A program made the position numbers and the translations under genes. 6,568 bases of DNA from LW23 sp041287705 (GTDB lineage Bacteria > Verrucomicrobiota > Verrucomicrobiia > Methylacidiphilales > UBA1321). The DNA lies in the NCBI GenBank assembly GCA_041287705.1, contig JBGGNE010000194.1, positions 1 to 6,568 on the forward strand, given 5' to 3'. Of this stretch, positions 1 through 5,454 are shown one piece after another (position 1 is the first letter of the stretch; the number at the start of each line of letters is the position of its first letter). The notes beneath the pieces are model-generated. The model was given only the letters and a program-made list of their open reading frames with translations, ran no database searches and had not been told where the DNA came from.

Positions 1-718
1 GGACATCCGCCGGATTGCCCGGGTCCGCCTCGCCCGGTACGGCCTGCTGCTTCCAGAGCTGCCCCGTGCGTTTGTCCGTAACCTGGAGCGCCGCGTCGTG
101 CGTATTGATGACAACCGAAAGAGACGTGTTTTCCAGCGTCATCTTTTCCGGTATCCCCTTGCGCCGCATATCCGCCACGTTGCCCTTCTTCACCAGCGAA
201 ATATCATCCAGCCATGTGTGAGAGGGACCTTCACCCACAATGCGGAGCTGAATCCGAACTATCCCCTCCGGAATGATAAATCGGCTGTGAAACGCTTTCC
301 AGTCAAACTCTCCCCGCAGATGAGAGGCACCGTAGAGCCACTCCTGCGTCTTGCCCTGGGCAGTCCATGTGGAGACGCACAGGATAACACTGGAACGCTT
401 TGGCGTGCCCGCCTTTGTCCTGGCCCAGCCGCCAAGCTCAAACAGATCGCCAGGAGTGACATCCACCTTTTGCTCCCAGTCCATGCTCCAGTCGCTGGTC
501 CCGGTATGCTCAATTTCCGCCGATGAACTGCCACTGTGATTTTCGGCCTTACTTACCGAGCGCGTCCCGGCATTGGCTTCGCGAGTCCAAAGTTGTCCCC
601 AGCCGGTAAGTCCGTCTTCAAAGCCCGGATTGGATATAACTTGCTGCGCATGCGACAGCACTGGACAGGCCCCCAGCAACAATATCACTATTGCGCTGAT
701 GACGACACGGGTGATCAT
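1..718 (-). CDS. Exported CBM-like domain protein, 5' part (runs off the left edge)
   Basis: An uninterrupted reading frame of 239 codons begins at the ATG at 716-718 and leaves the window without a stop, so the C-terminus and any catalytic domain are missing. Residues 1-24 are a signal sequence with a hydrophobic core (about 5-17). LGAC at 15-18 fits a lipobox with Cys18, but SHA|QQ at 22-26 also fits signal peptidase I, so lipoprotein or free secreted protein is undecided. The mature start VISNPGFEDGLTGW, followed by a beta-rich region ending in HTWLDDISLVKKG (about 167-179), has the pattern of CBM4/9-type jelly-roll carbohydrate-binding domains. From about residue 193 a second beta-rich segment starts (LSVVINTHDAALQVTDKRTG), a pattern common at the N-terminal beta-sandwich of large glycoside hydrolases. 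I infer a polysaccharide-binding or -degrading surface enzyme; the activity cannot be read here. GGGAAG directly abuts the ATG, which is too close for a normal Shine-Dalgarno. An in-frame stop at 779-781 limits upstream extension. Confidence 0.85.
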   Translation of the reverse strand, partial: MITRVVISAIVILLLGACPVLSHAQQVISNPGFEDGLTGWGQLWTREANAGTRSVSKAENHSGSSSAEIEHTGTSDWSMDWEQKVDVTPGDLFELGGWARTKAGTPKRSSVILCVSTWTAQGKTQEWLYGASHLRGEFDWKAFHSRFIIPEGIVRIQLRIVGEGPSHTWLDDISLVKKGNVADMRRKGIPEKMTLENTSLSVVINTHDAALQVTDKRTGQLWKQQAVPGEADPGNPADV

Positions 719-868
719 CTTCCCACTGTACCAGGCGCCGAAACGCCGACAAGTAAGAGTTCTCGCTAAAGGCGAACTTCAGGGGCAAGGTAATGCAAAT
801 GCAGAACGGAGGTTAGTCTCCATGGCATCAACATTGTGGATGGACAACGTTCCCAGGCATTCTTTGCG

Positions 869-1000
869 TTAGCGTCCGACAGTCTTGGCACCCAGCTTGG
901 TGGACGCAGGCTTACGATGGGGCTTGGCCGTGCGCGGCTTGATCTCGCGGGCGGGTTCGGAAACTTTGCGCAGGCGGATGTCACAGTTGTTGTAGTTCAT
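869..1000 (-). CDS. 43-residue very basic small protein
   Basis: ATG at 998-1000 and TAA at 869-871 give 43 residues. The protein begins MNYNNCDIRLRKVSE and ends KLGAKTVGR. It is rich in Lys and Arg (13 of 43, plus one His), Pro and Ala, has one Cys (residue 6) and almost no hydrophobic stretch, so it is probably disordered and cytoplasmic. Codon choice is GC-rich at third positions and like that of the surrounding genes, and the frame is preceded by a good -10-like hexamer, which is why I call it a gene. The composition recalls small nucleic-acid- or ribosome-associated proteins and short basic tails, but I do not recognise a family and assign no function. It is divergent from the SH3 gene and lies 150 bp upstream of the CBM-like gene on the same strand. 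That 150-bp gap shows no clear terminator or promoter. The other reading frames covering this stretch look like its shadows. Confidence 0.6.
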   Translation of the reverse strand: MNYNNCDIRLRKVSEPAREIKPRTAKPHRKPASTKLGAKTVGR

Positions 1001-1009
1001 GTCGTGGCT

Positions 1010-1015
1010 AATATA
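1010..1015 (-). promoter_or_regulatory. Candidate -10 element (TATATT) of the small basic protein gene
   Basis: TATATT on the minus strand lies 9 nt before the ATG at 1000, in an AT-rich pocket (ATTAAAAATGCTTATATTAG). No convincing -35 is visible. If it is used, transcription would start 2-4 nt before the ATG, giving a nearly leaderless mRNA, which fits the absence of a Shine-Dalgarno. The rest of the divergent intergenic region (1001-1165) shows no other element I can support. Confidence 0.35.
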
Positions 1016-1165
1016 AGCATTTTTAATGAGTCTGCTTGCGCACCGTTGCGTTTTTATGGTGGCGCTGTGCGGTGATCACATACAGCCGGCGGGCGCCTCC
1101 AGAGTCATAGAATGAACGCTTCACGATTGCGCTCATGCAGCGGTAGTCCTAAGATCGCAATCCAC

Positions 1166-1912
1166 ATGAAGCTTCTTACGCTTTGGATTTTTCTGGCCTG
1201 TGGCGCAGTTTTGACGGCGTCGGCCGCAGGACCAGCCCCCGTCACTGCGGACCTGGCCGGCACGGGCGACAAACAGACCTACAGCCTGGAGGTAAAACCA
1301 GCCGGCAAAGATGAACCCTTCACGGGCGGCACTCTTCGCGCCGGCAGCCAGACCATCACGCTCGGCGAAGATTTTAATGGCTTCAGCGCGAAACTCGAGG
1401 CCTACCGCGTCGCCGATGACAAGGGCCGCGTACTGGTGGCCAGCGCCCGCGGGGAAAGCGATTATGAGATCTGGTTCATCTTCGCTATCGTCAATGGCAA
1501 GCTGACCAGGATGGCCACCCTGCAGGGTCAGGGCGAAATTTCCATCCCAGGCAACGGCACGCTGATTCTGAAGACCTGGATGGGCTTCTGGAACAAAACC
1601 GAGAAATATGTCTTTGGCAAAGATCTGACGCCCGCACTGTGGCCCCAGGAGTTCTACGCCGTGGACGCAGGCGGCACAGTGGAGAAGACTTTCCCCGTCT
1701 ATCAGAAGCGTGACGGCGCCAAGGTGATCGGCAACACAAAGGTAGGCAGCAAGATTAAGGTGCTGCTGTGGGATCCCGCCTCCCAGAAGCCCGGCGACGA
1801 CTCCAGCATGCAAAACGAGTGGTTCCTCATTGTCACCGAGACCGGTTTCACCGGCTGGGCTCGCGGCAAGGATCTCAACGGCGAAAACGTCTCGCTCCCC
1901 TGGGCAGGCTGA
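1166..1912 (+). CDS. Secreted protein with C-terminal bacterial SH3-like domain
   Basis: I chose the ATG at 1166, giving 248 residues, because it starts a normal signal peptide (MKLLTLWIFLACGAVLTASA, cleavage near residues 20-22). An in-frame ATG at 1112 would add 18 polar residues in front of it. Neither start has a clear Shine-Dalgarno. The mature part has an unrecognised beta-rich region (about 25-170) with conserved-looking aromatic stretches EIWFIFAIVNG and TWMGFWNKTEKYVFG. This is followed by an SH3b-like module from about FPVYQKRDGAKVIGNTKVG to ETGFTGWARGKDL, the usual beta-strand and Gly-Trp pattern of bacterial SH3 domains. These modules often bind peptidoglycan or other envelope ligands, so a periplasmic or cell-wall location is inferred. 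Cys11 is too early and in the wrong context for a lipobox. The gene is convergent with the oxidoreductase gene and divergent from the small basic protein gene. Enzymatic function is unknown. Confidence 0.85.
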   Translation: MKLLTLWIFLACGAVLTASAAGPAPVTADLAGTGDKQTYSLEVKPAGKDEPFTGGTLRAGSQTITLGEDFNGFSAKLEAYRVADDKGRVLVASARGESDYEIWFIFAIVNGKLTRMATLQGQGEISIPGNGTLILKTWMGFWNKTEKYVFGKDLTPALWPQEFYAVDAGGTVEKTFPVYQKRDGAKVIGNTKVGSKIKVLLWDPASQKPGDDSSMQNEWFLIVTETGFTGWARGKDLNGENVSLPWAG

Positions 1913-1925
1913 TTCTCAGCGAAGA

Positions 1926-1960
1926 CAGAGTTCCTGGTGGCTGTGAATATATCAACTCTG
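1926..1960. terminator. Inverted repeat between convergent genes, possible terminator
   Basis: CAGAGTT (1926-1932) and AACTCTG (1954-1960) are perfect 7-bp complementary arms separated by 21 nt. They sit in the 58-bp gap between the stops of the SH3 protein and the oxidoreductase. The long loop and the lack of a T-run make it a weak intrinsic terminator; a bidirectional role is inferred from position only. Confidence 0.3.
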
Positions 1961-1970
1961 CAAATTGGTC

Positions 1971-2660
1971 TTATGCGCCGAAATCCGCAGCGCGTGGCAT
2001 ACGGATCACCGGCTCCTGGAGCACACCGGATAGTCGTGCGCGCAGATCGTCCAGTACGCGGTGGCGGTCTTCGTCCGTGCCGTGTGCCGCGGCCCATGCT
2101 ACAAAGGGCGGCACGGGCTCGAAGCCATTGAACCAGAAGATGCCGTGGTGGATCGGCGTCAGAATCGCGTGGAGCGAGGGATGCAGGCTATTGCCCTCTG
2201 CGTACATTTCGGCATCGCCACCGGTCGTCATCAGCACCATGGCGCGCTTGCCTCGGCCAAGCCCGTTCTCATACCAGTGCCCGCGGCTGTACACGCGTTT
2301 GAACGCCAGTACGCGGTCCACCCAGCCCTTCAGGAGGGCCGGCATGCTGAACCACCACAGCGGGAAACAGAAAACCAGCATGTCGCAGGATTCCAGCTTC
2401 CGGATCTCTGTCTCAATTTCCGGCGCAAAACCCTGGTGTTCCGTGGCATAGGCTTCCTCCTGCTGCTGCTTCAGGTAGTCGGCGTTGGCCGTGGTAATGA
2501 AGTTGCGGCGGTCCGACACAGGCTGAAACTGCATGGCATGAAGGTCGGATATCACCACCTCATGCCCCTGGGCAGTGAAAGTCTGGGCAGCGGTGGAAGC
2601 CAGAGCGCTGCAAAAGCTCTGAGCCTCGTGGTGAGCGTGAACAATCAGGATGTTAGCCAT
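1971..2660 (-). CDS. NAD(P)H:quinone oxidoreductase, flavodoxin-like fold (NQO1/MdaB/KefF type)
   Basis: This 229-residue protein matches the Flavodoxin_2 family, cytoplasmic FMN or FAD enzymes that reduce quinones and other electrophiles by two electrons using NAD(P)H. It starts with the beta1/P-loop segment MANILIVHAHHEAQSFCSAL; the second His at residue 11 stands where the family usually has Pro. The hallmark FPLWWFSMPALLKGW is at 99-113, followed by VDRVLAFK, and the TTGG flavin-contact loop is at 145-148. Length is normal for the family. I chose the ATG at 2658-2660 because the family begins at this point; an in-frame TTG at 2694-2696 would add 12 residues. No Shine-Dalgarno is present: the bases before the ATG are pyrimidine-rich (CATTTTCCTT). 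The gene is divergent from a HxlR-type regulator with 101 bp between starts, the standard arrangement for a regulator and its quinone-detoxifying target. Azoreductase or nitroreductase activity is an alternative. Confidence 0.9.
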   Translation of the reverse strand: MANILIVHAHHEAQSFCSALASTAAQTFTAQGHEVVISDLHAMQFQPVSDRRNFITTANADYLKQQQEEAYATEHQGFAPEIETEIRKLESCDMLVFCFPLWWFSMPALLKGWVDRVLAFKRVYSRGHWYENGLGRGKRAMVLMTTGGDAEMYAEGNSLHPSLHAILTPIHHGIFWFNGFEPVPPFVAWAAAHGTDEDRHRVLDDLRARLSGVLQEPVIRMPRAADFGA

Positions 2661-2702
2661 AAGGAAAATGGTGCCGCCATAGCGCGTTTGCGTCAATTAC
2701 CC

Positions 2703-2741
2703 ACTATTTAGTTCCCTACACACCAAAAGGTGCTATTTACT
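2703..2741. promoter_or_regulatory. Candidate HxlR operator: palindrome with flanking direct repeats
   Basis: In the region between the divergent oxidoreductase and hxlR-type genes, CACCAAAAGGTG (2721-2732) is a perfect 4-4-4 palindrome. It is bracketed by two exact copies of CTATTTA (2704-2710 and 2733-2739), offset by 29 bp or about three helical turns. The upstream copy sits inside ACTATTTAGT, itself a short dyad. HxlR-family dimers bind such dyads between themselves and their targets, so this is the likeliest operator. Promoter hexamers are not clear on either strand: TTGACG (2697-2692, minus strand) resembles a -35 but lacks a good -10 at the right distance. Confidence 0.4.
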
Positions 2742-2745
2742 GATA

Positions 2746-2752
2746 AAGAAGG
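2746..2752 (+). promoter_or_regulatory. Shine-Dalgarno of the HxlR-type regulator gene
   Basis: AAGAAGG ends 9 nt before the ATG at 2762 and is the only strong ribosome-binding site in the window. It fixes the start of the regulator and stands out against the Shine-Dalgarno-poor starts of the neighbouring genes. Confidence 0.7.
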
Positions 2753-2761
2753 ATTTAAATT

Positions 2762-3109
2762 ATGGAATATCATCAGTGCCCCATCACCAGAACTCTGGAA
2801 ATCATCGGCGGCAAGTGGAAACCCATCATCCTGCATTACCTGGCCGAAGCCCCGCGCCGCACCAGCGAACTCCGCCGCCTCATCCCGCACGCCAGCGGCA
2901 AAATGCTGACCCAGCAACTGCGCGAACTGGAGCAGGATAACGTTGTCCACCGCAAAATCTACCGCCAGGTCCCTCCCCGGGTGGAGTACTCCTTAACTGC
3001 TCGCGGAGAATCCCTGCGACCCATCCTCACCGCCATGTGCGACTGGGCACGTGTTCATGATCCTGAGCCGGCATCCATGACTTTACGCGCCACAGCCAGT
3101 CACGAATAA
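2762..3109 (+). CDS. HxlR-family winged-helix transcriptional regulator with YodB-like Cys6
   Basis: This 115-residue protein has the full HxlR signature: CPITRTLEIIGGKWKPIILH (6-25), the helix-turn-helix region EAPRRTSELRRLIPHASGKM with MLTQQLRELEQDNVV after it, and a wing ending in PPRVEYSLTARGESL. Such proteins are dimeric DNA-binding repressors or activators. Cys6, directly before Pro7, is at the position used for redox and quinone sensing in Bacillus YodB. A second Cys is at residue 93, but the two C-terminal cysteines of YodB are not matched one for one. Divergence from a quinone oxidoreductase supports control of that gene, and probably of itself, in response to quinones, diamide or similar electrophiles. 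DNA binding is secure; the ligand or thiol mechanism is inference. A strong Shine-Dalgarno precedes the ATG. The gene converges on the pseudo-metallo-beta-lactamase operon. Confidence 0.93.
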   Translation: MEYHQCPITRTLEIIGGKWKPIILHYLAEAPRRTSELRRLIPHASGKMLTQQLRELEQDNVVHRKIYRQVPPRVEYSLTARGESLRPILTAMCDWARVHDPEPASMTLRATASHE

Positions 3110-3156
3110 GCAGATCTTATTGAAACAAGGAAACCCCGGCACGACAAATCCCCCGC

Positions 3157-3177
3157 GACGGCCCCCGAAGAGCCGTC
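3157..3177. terminator. Hairpin 1 in the convergent gap (GACGGC/GCCGTC)
   Basis: GACGGC (3157-3162) and GCCGTC (3172-3177) pair perfectly around a 9-nt loop, 47 bp after the regulator stop. No T-run follows on either strand. It lies at the right place to end transcription of the regulator from the plus strand and to back up hairpin 2 for the minus-strand operon. Confidence 0.4.
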
Positions 3178-3189
3178 AGCAACAGGGGT

Positions 3190-3206
3190 CCAGCGCCCCG
3201 CGCTGG
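3190..3206. terminator. Hairpin 2, directly after the pseudo-MBL stop codon
   Basis: CCAGCGC (3190-3196) and GCGCTGG (3200-3206) form a perfect 7-bp GC-rich stem with a 3-nt loop, touching the TAA (3207-3209) of the minus-strand gene. It is a probable 3' end or mRNA-stabilising hairpin for the operon. It lacks a U-tract, so either a U-independent terminator or an RNA 3'-end stabiliser is possible. Confidence 0.45.
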
Positions 3207-4361
3207 TTAGCCGCCGGGAGGGGTGATGGGCGGGGGCTCGGCGGGTGGTGTCGTGGTAGGGGCAGTAGTGCCAGGATCACCAGGGAGTTCGGGAGGTTTC
3301 TCGGCGGGTTTATCCGTGGCGGCGGGGGCGGGAGTGGATTCCGGCGCTTTCTTTTCAGGAGCCGAATCTGCGTCAGGCGCACCCGCTTCATGCGCTTTCA
3401 TCACATAAATCGTGGGGACCGGCGGCAATGTAGACTGACTCAACGTAATCTCGCTCGTACCCAGTGTCTGCACCGGGAACACCTTGCCGCCCGTAAAATC
3501 TTTTTCCGCGCGCAGCATCAGCGGACCCGACTTCGGCGTCTTGCAGGCCAGAGGAATGATGATCTTCGCGCCCATATCCAACGCAATGCGATTGAGCTGC
3601 TCCACAGTAAGCTGCAGCGTACCCACATTCAGAAAGAGCACATCCGCCGATCCGATCTCCTCACGCTGACGTGCGTCCAGCACCTGGCCCAGATTGCCCA
3701 CATGCACGAACGTCATACCGTCCATCTTCAGCACATAAATCGTGTTCGTCATCGAGCGACCGACATCGCAGAAACTCTGCACGCCCTTCAGATCCAGGCC
3801 ATTGGCGCGAATGCGGCCGATACTTACATTGGCGCGATAAACAGGCGGATCACCGAACAGACGCTCGCCACCTTCGCGGTCATCGGCCAGTGAGCTGATC
3901 AGCACCAGATCGGCAGGCAGACGAATGGGAAACGGATACTGCACCACGTTAGGTCCAAAAGGATCAAAGGCAATACGCACGCCGGTAGACGATGTAAGAT
4001 ACACAAAGGCATGGCCGTAGAAGCGCACTTTCGAGACGGTCGCGATGGCCGGCGGGCGCTGCTTACCCTTCTTTGGCTTCTTCTCCACTTCCTCCGGCAT
4101 AACTGGAACAGCCTTTGTGGCACTCAGTTCCGTGGAGGGCGGCGCCTGGGCGTCGGAAACGGGGATCATGGCCCGCATTTCATCGGGCGTCAGTTTACCT
4201 GCGGGCTTGGCGCGTTTCGTGACTTCCTTGACGGCCTTGGCCTTTTTGGGTTCCTGCGCTTTATCCTGAGCCGGAAGGGGTTGCGGCAGTGCCAAACCGC
4301 ATAGAAGCGCGACCGCGGCCATCCACAGCCACAGTGCAGTACGGTGAGCGAGCTTTTGCAT
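3207..4361 (-). CDS. Exported UlaG-like metallo-beta-lactamase-fold protein with lost metal site (predicted pseudoenzyme)
   Basis: 384 residues. Residues 1-32 are a signal sequence (hydrophobic 9-25, LPAQ before the mature part). Residues 33-108 are a Lys/Pro-rich linker, and about 110-320 is a domain resembling UlaG-type (COG2220) MBL hydrolases: VRFYGHAFVYLTSSTGVRIAFDPFG, then PADLVLISSLADDREGG, NTIYVLKMDGMTFVHVGNLGQVL, SADVLFLNVGTLQLTVEQ and AKIIIPLACKT. (The first segment spans residues 112-136.) Active members have HxHxDH after LVLIS; here residues 157-162 are S-L-A-D-D-R. The usual H-x-G-D-x-G-H reads H220-V-G-N-L-G-Q226, the His near 198 is Cys, and the PMHYKT His is Ala272. Zinc hydrolase chemistry is therefore unlikely, and a binding or scaffold role outside the cytoplasm is inferred. 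Residues 323-384 are a Pro/Ala/Thr tail ending TPPGG. It is probably co-transcribed after the TPR gene, 61 bp upstream. No Shine-Dalgarno is visible. Confidence 0.85.
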   Translation of the reverse strand: MQKLAHRTALWLWMAAVALLCGLALPQPLPAQDKAQEPKKAKAVKEVTKRAKPAGKLTPDEMRAMIPVSDAQAPPSTELSATKAVPVMPEEVEKKPKKGKQRPPAIATVSKVRFYGHAFVYLTSSTGVRIAFDPFGPNVVQYPFPIRLPADLVLISSLADDREGGERLFGDPPVYRANVSIGRIRANGLDLKGVQSFCDVGRSMTNTIYVLKMDGMTFVHVGNLGQVLDARQREEIGSADVLFLNVGTLQLTVEQLNRIALDMGAKIIIPLACKTPKSGPLMLRAEKDFTGGKVFPVQTLGTSEITLSQSTLPPVPTIYVMKAHEAGAPDADSAPEKKAPESTPAPAATDKPAEKPPELPGDPGTTAPTTTPPAEPPPITPPGG

Positions 4362-4372
4362 TCGATTAAGTC

Positions 4373-4391
4373 TAGCGCGCCGCCGCCGCTA
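4373..4391 (-). other. Intercistronic hairpin between TPR and pseudo-MBL genes
   Basis: TAGCG (4387-4391 read on the minus strand) and CGCTA (4373-4377 on the minus strand) can pair around a GCG-repeat loop of 9 nt in the 61-bp gap. It may affect mRNA processing or relative expression of the two genes. The stem is short and the surrounding GCG repeat could create it by chance. Confidence 0.25.
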
Positions 4392-4422
4392 AACAACAGC
4401 AAACGCGTGCAGACACAGCCTG

Positions 4423-5421
4423 TCAAGGCCGCGAAACAGCGGACGGAGATGCAGCGGGACTTTCTGAACCCTTGCCGTTAAAGGGGTTAGGCAAAAAGCC
4501 CAGGTTGATTAGTGAATCCTCAAAAATAATGAAATCGCGAGGATGATAGGCCTCCTGCGCTTTATTTACCCACATGTGCCCCTCATCCGATTCACCGCGG
4601 CTAAAGTGCCACGCGGCCTGCGCATAGTGATACACCGGTGTATACGCCATGATATCAAAGCGCTTGCGTATGGCATCCGCCTCTTTGACCTCGCGGGAGC
4701 ACAACGCGCACAGATAAACCTTATAGCGAAGCACGTCGTTGCCGGGATCTGACTTCAGCAGTCCATCGAAACGGACACGCGCGCGGGTGTATTTCTTCTG
4801 CAGAAACAGCGTCTCAGCCAGACTGAACCTGGGCGCCTGGGCGGCGGGATCGATATCCAGCGCTTTGCGGTACCACTCTTCCGCCTGCGCATACTGTTTC
4901 TTCTTCAGATAACAGGTGGCCCGCATCGTGTAGACATTGAGATCGCGCGGCTTCAGCGTATCCGCCTCTCCCAAATAACGTAACGCGGCATCAAAGTCCC
5001 CGGCGTCGTACGCGGCATAAGCCTGACGCAGCGCGGCAACGAACGGCGTATCCGGCTTACGAGGTTCTTCCGGCGTCGATGCGGGGGCAGGTGTCAGATC
5101 CGGCAGTGGACCAAGATCTGGAAGATTTGTGGAGTTCAACCCGGAACCCGGCAGCGGCGAGGAGTCTGGTCCAAAGCCGTTAGAAGGGGGAAGCAGGCTG
5201 GAATCTGGTCTCGGAGCTATTCCTGATCCACCAGGCGGCGTAAGCGCAGGCGGCACGGGCGGCAGCAAAGAAGTGGCTGGAGGCTCTGACACGGTATCTG
5301 GATGCGGCGATGGAGCAGCCGCGACTTCCGAAAGAGCGCCATGAGGAAGCTGCTGGGTGGCTAACGTCAACGCGACGGCTCCCATAAATAGCAGATAGAA
5401 TGGGTGGCGCGGGACGTTCAT
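4423..5421 (-). CDS. Exported Pro-rich tetratricopeptide-repeat (TPR) protein
   Basis: 332 residues. MNVPRHPFYLLFMGAVALTLA is a signal sequence or anchor (core 8-21). Residues 30-122 are low-complexity Pro/Ser/Gly with imperfect PDSSLLP and PDSSPLP repeats and a TPPGG segment at 61-65. TPR units follow: about 127-160 (FVAALRQAYAAYDAGDFDAA), 161-194 (LNVYTMRATCYLKKKQYAQA, then EEWYRKALDIDP) and 195-228, with a degenerate helical region to about 290. The C-terminal segment YHYAQAAWHFSRGESDEGHM, then WVNKAQEAYHPRDFIIFEDS and LINLGFLP, resembles the tail of TPR proteins I associate with Verrucomicrobiota. TPRs bind partner proteins, so an envelope scaffold is inferred. The gene starts 33 bp after the methyltransferase stop and precedes the pseudo-MBL gene by 61 bp, consistent with one operon. 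A pyrimidine tract (TTTCCTTTTTC), not a Shine-Dalgarno, precedes the ATG. The partner is unknown; the pseudo-MBL is the obvious candidate. Confidence 0.88.
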   Translation of the reverse strand: MNVPRHPFYLLFMGAVALTLATQQLPHGALSEVAAAPSPHPDTVSEPPATSLLPPVPPALTPPGGSGIAPRPDSSLLPPSNGFGPDSSPLPGSGLNSTNLPDLGPLPDLTPAPASTPEEPRKPDTPFVAALRQAYAAYDAGDFDAALRYLGEADTLKPRDLNVYTMRATCYLKKKQYAQAEEWYRKALDIDPAAQAPRFSLAETLFLQKKYTRARVRFDGLLKSDPGNDVLRYKVYLCALCSREVKEADAIRKRFDIMAYTPVYHYAQAAWHFSRGESDEGHMWVNKAQEAYHPRDFIIFEDSLINLGFLPNPFNGKGSESPAASPSAVSRP

Positions 5422-5454
5422 GAAAAAGGAAACGGAGCGAGCGGGAGAACAGTG

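Noticed and set aside
98..534. Short open frames on both strands near the left edge
   Set aside because: All overlap the long minus-strand CBM-like frame, which alone shows a signal sequence and domain pattern.
1112..1165. Earlier start for the SH3 protein
   Set aside because: It would place 18 polar residues before a normal signal peptide and has no better ribosome-binding site.
1133..1813. Minus-strand open frame opposite the SH3 protein gene
   Set aside because: It is a frame shadow with no domain signal; the plus strand has a signal peptide and an SH3 module.
2061..2711. Plus-strand open frame opposite the quinone oxidoreductase
   Set aside because: It runs over the divergent promoter region and encodes no recognisable domain.
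3120..3893. Plus-strand open frame of 257 codons opposite the pseudo-MBL gene
   Set aside because: It starts in the terminator region, is extremely Arg/His-rich and lies wholly opposite a gene with a recognisable fold.
4296..4302. Lipobox in the pseudo-MBL signal sequence (ALLCG)
   Set aside because: Leu at the -1 position before Cys21 does not fit the lipobox rule, so ordinary signal-peptidase export is more likely.
3207..4361. Reading the MBL-fold gene as a pseudogene from decay
   Set aside because: The frame is intact over 384 codons, with preserved fold motifs and export signal; selected loss of catalysis fits better than decay.
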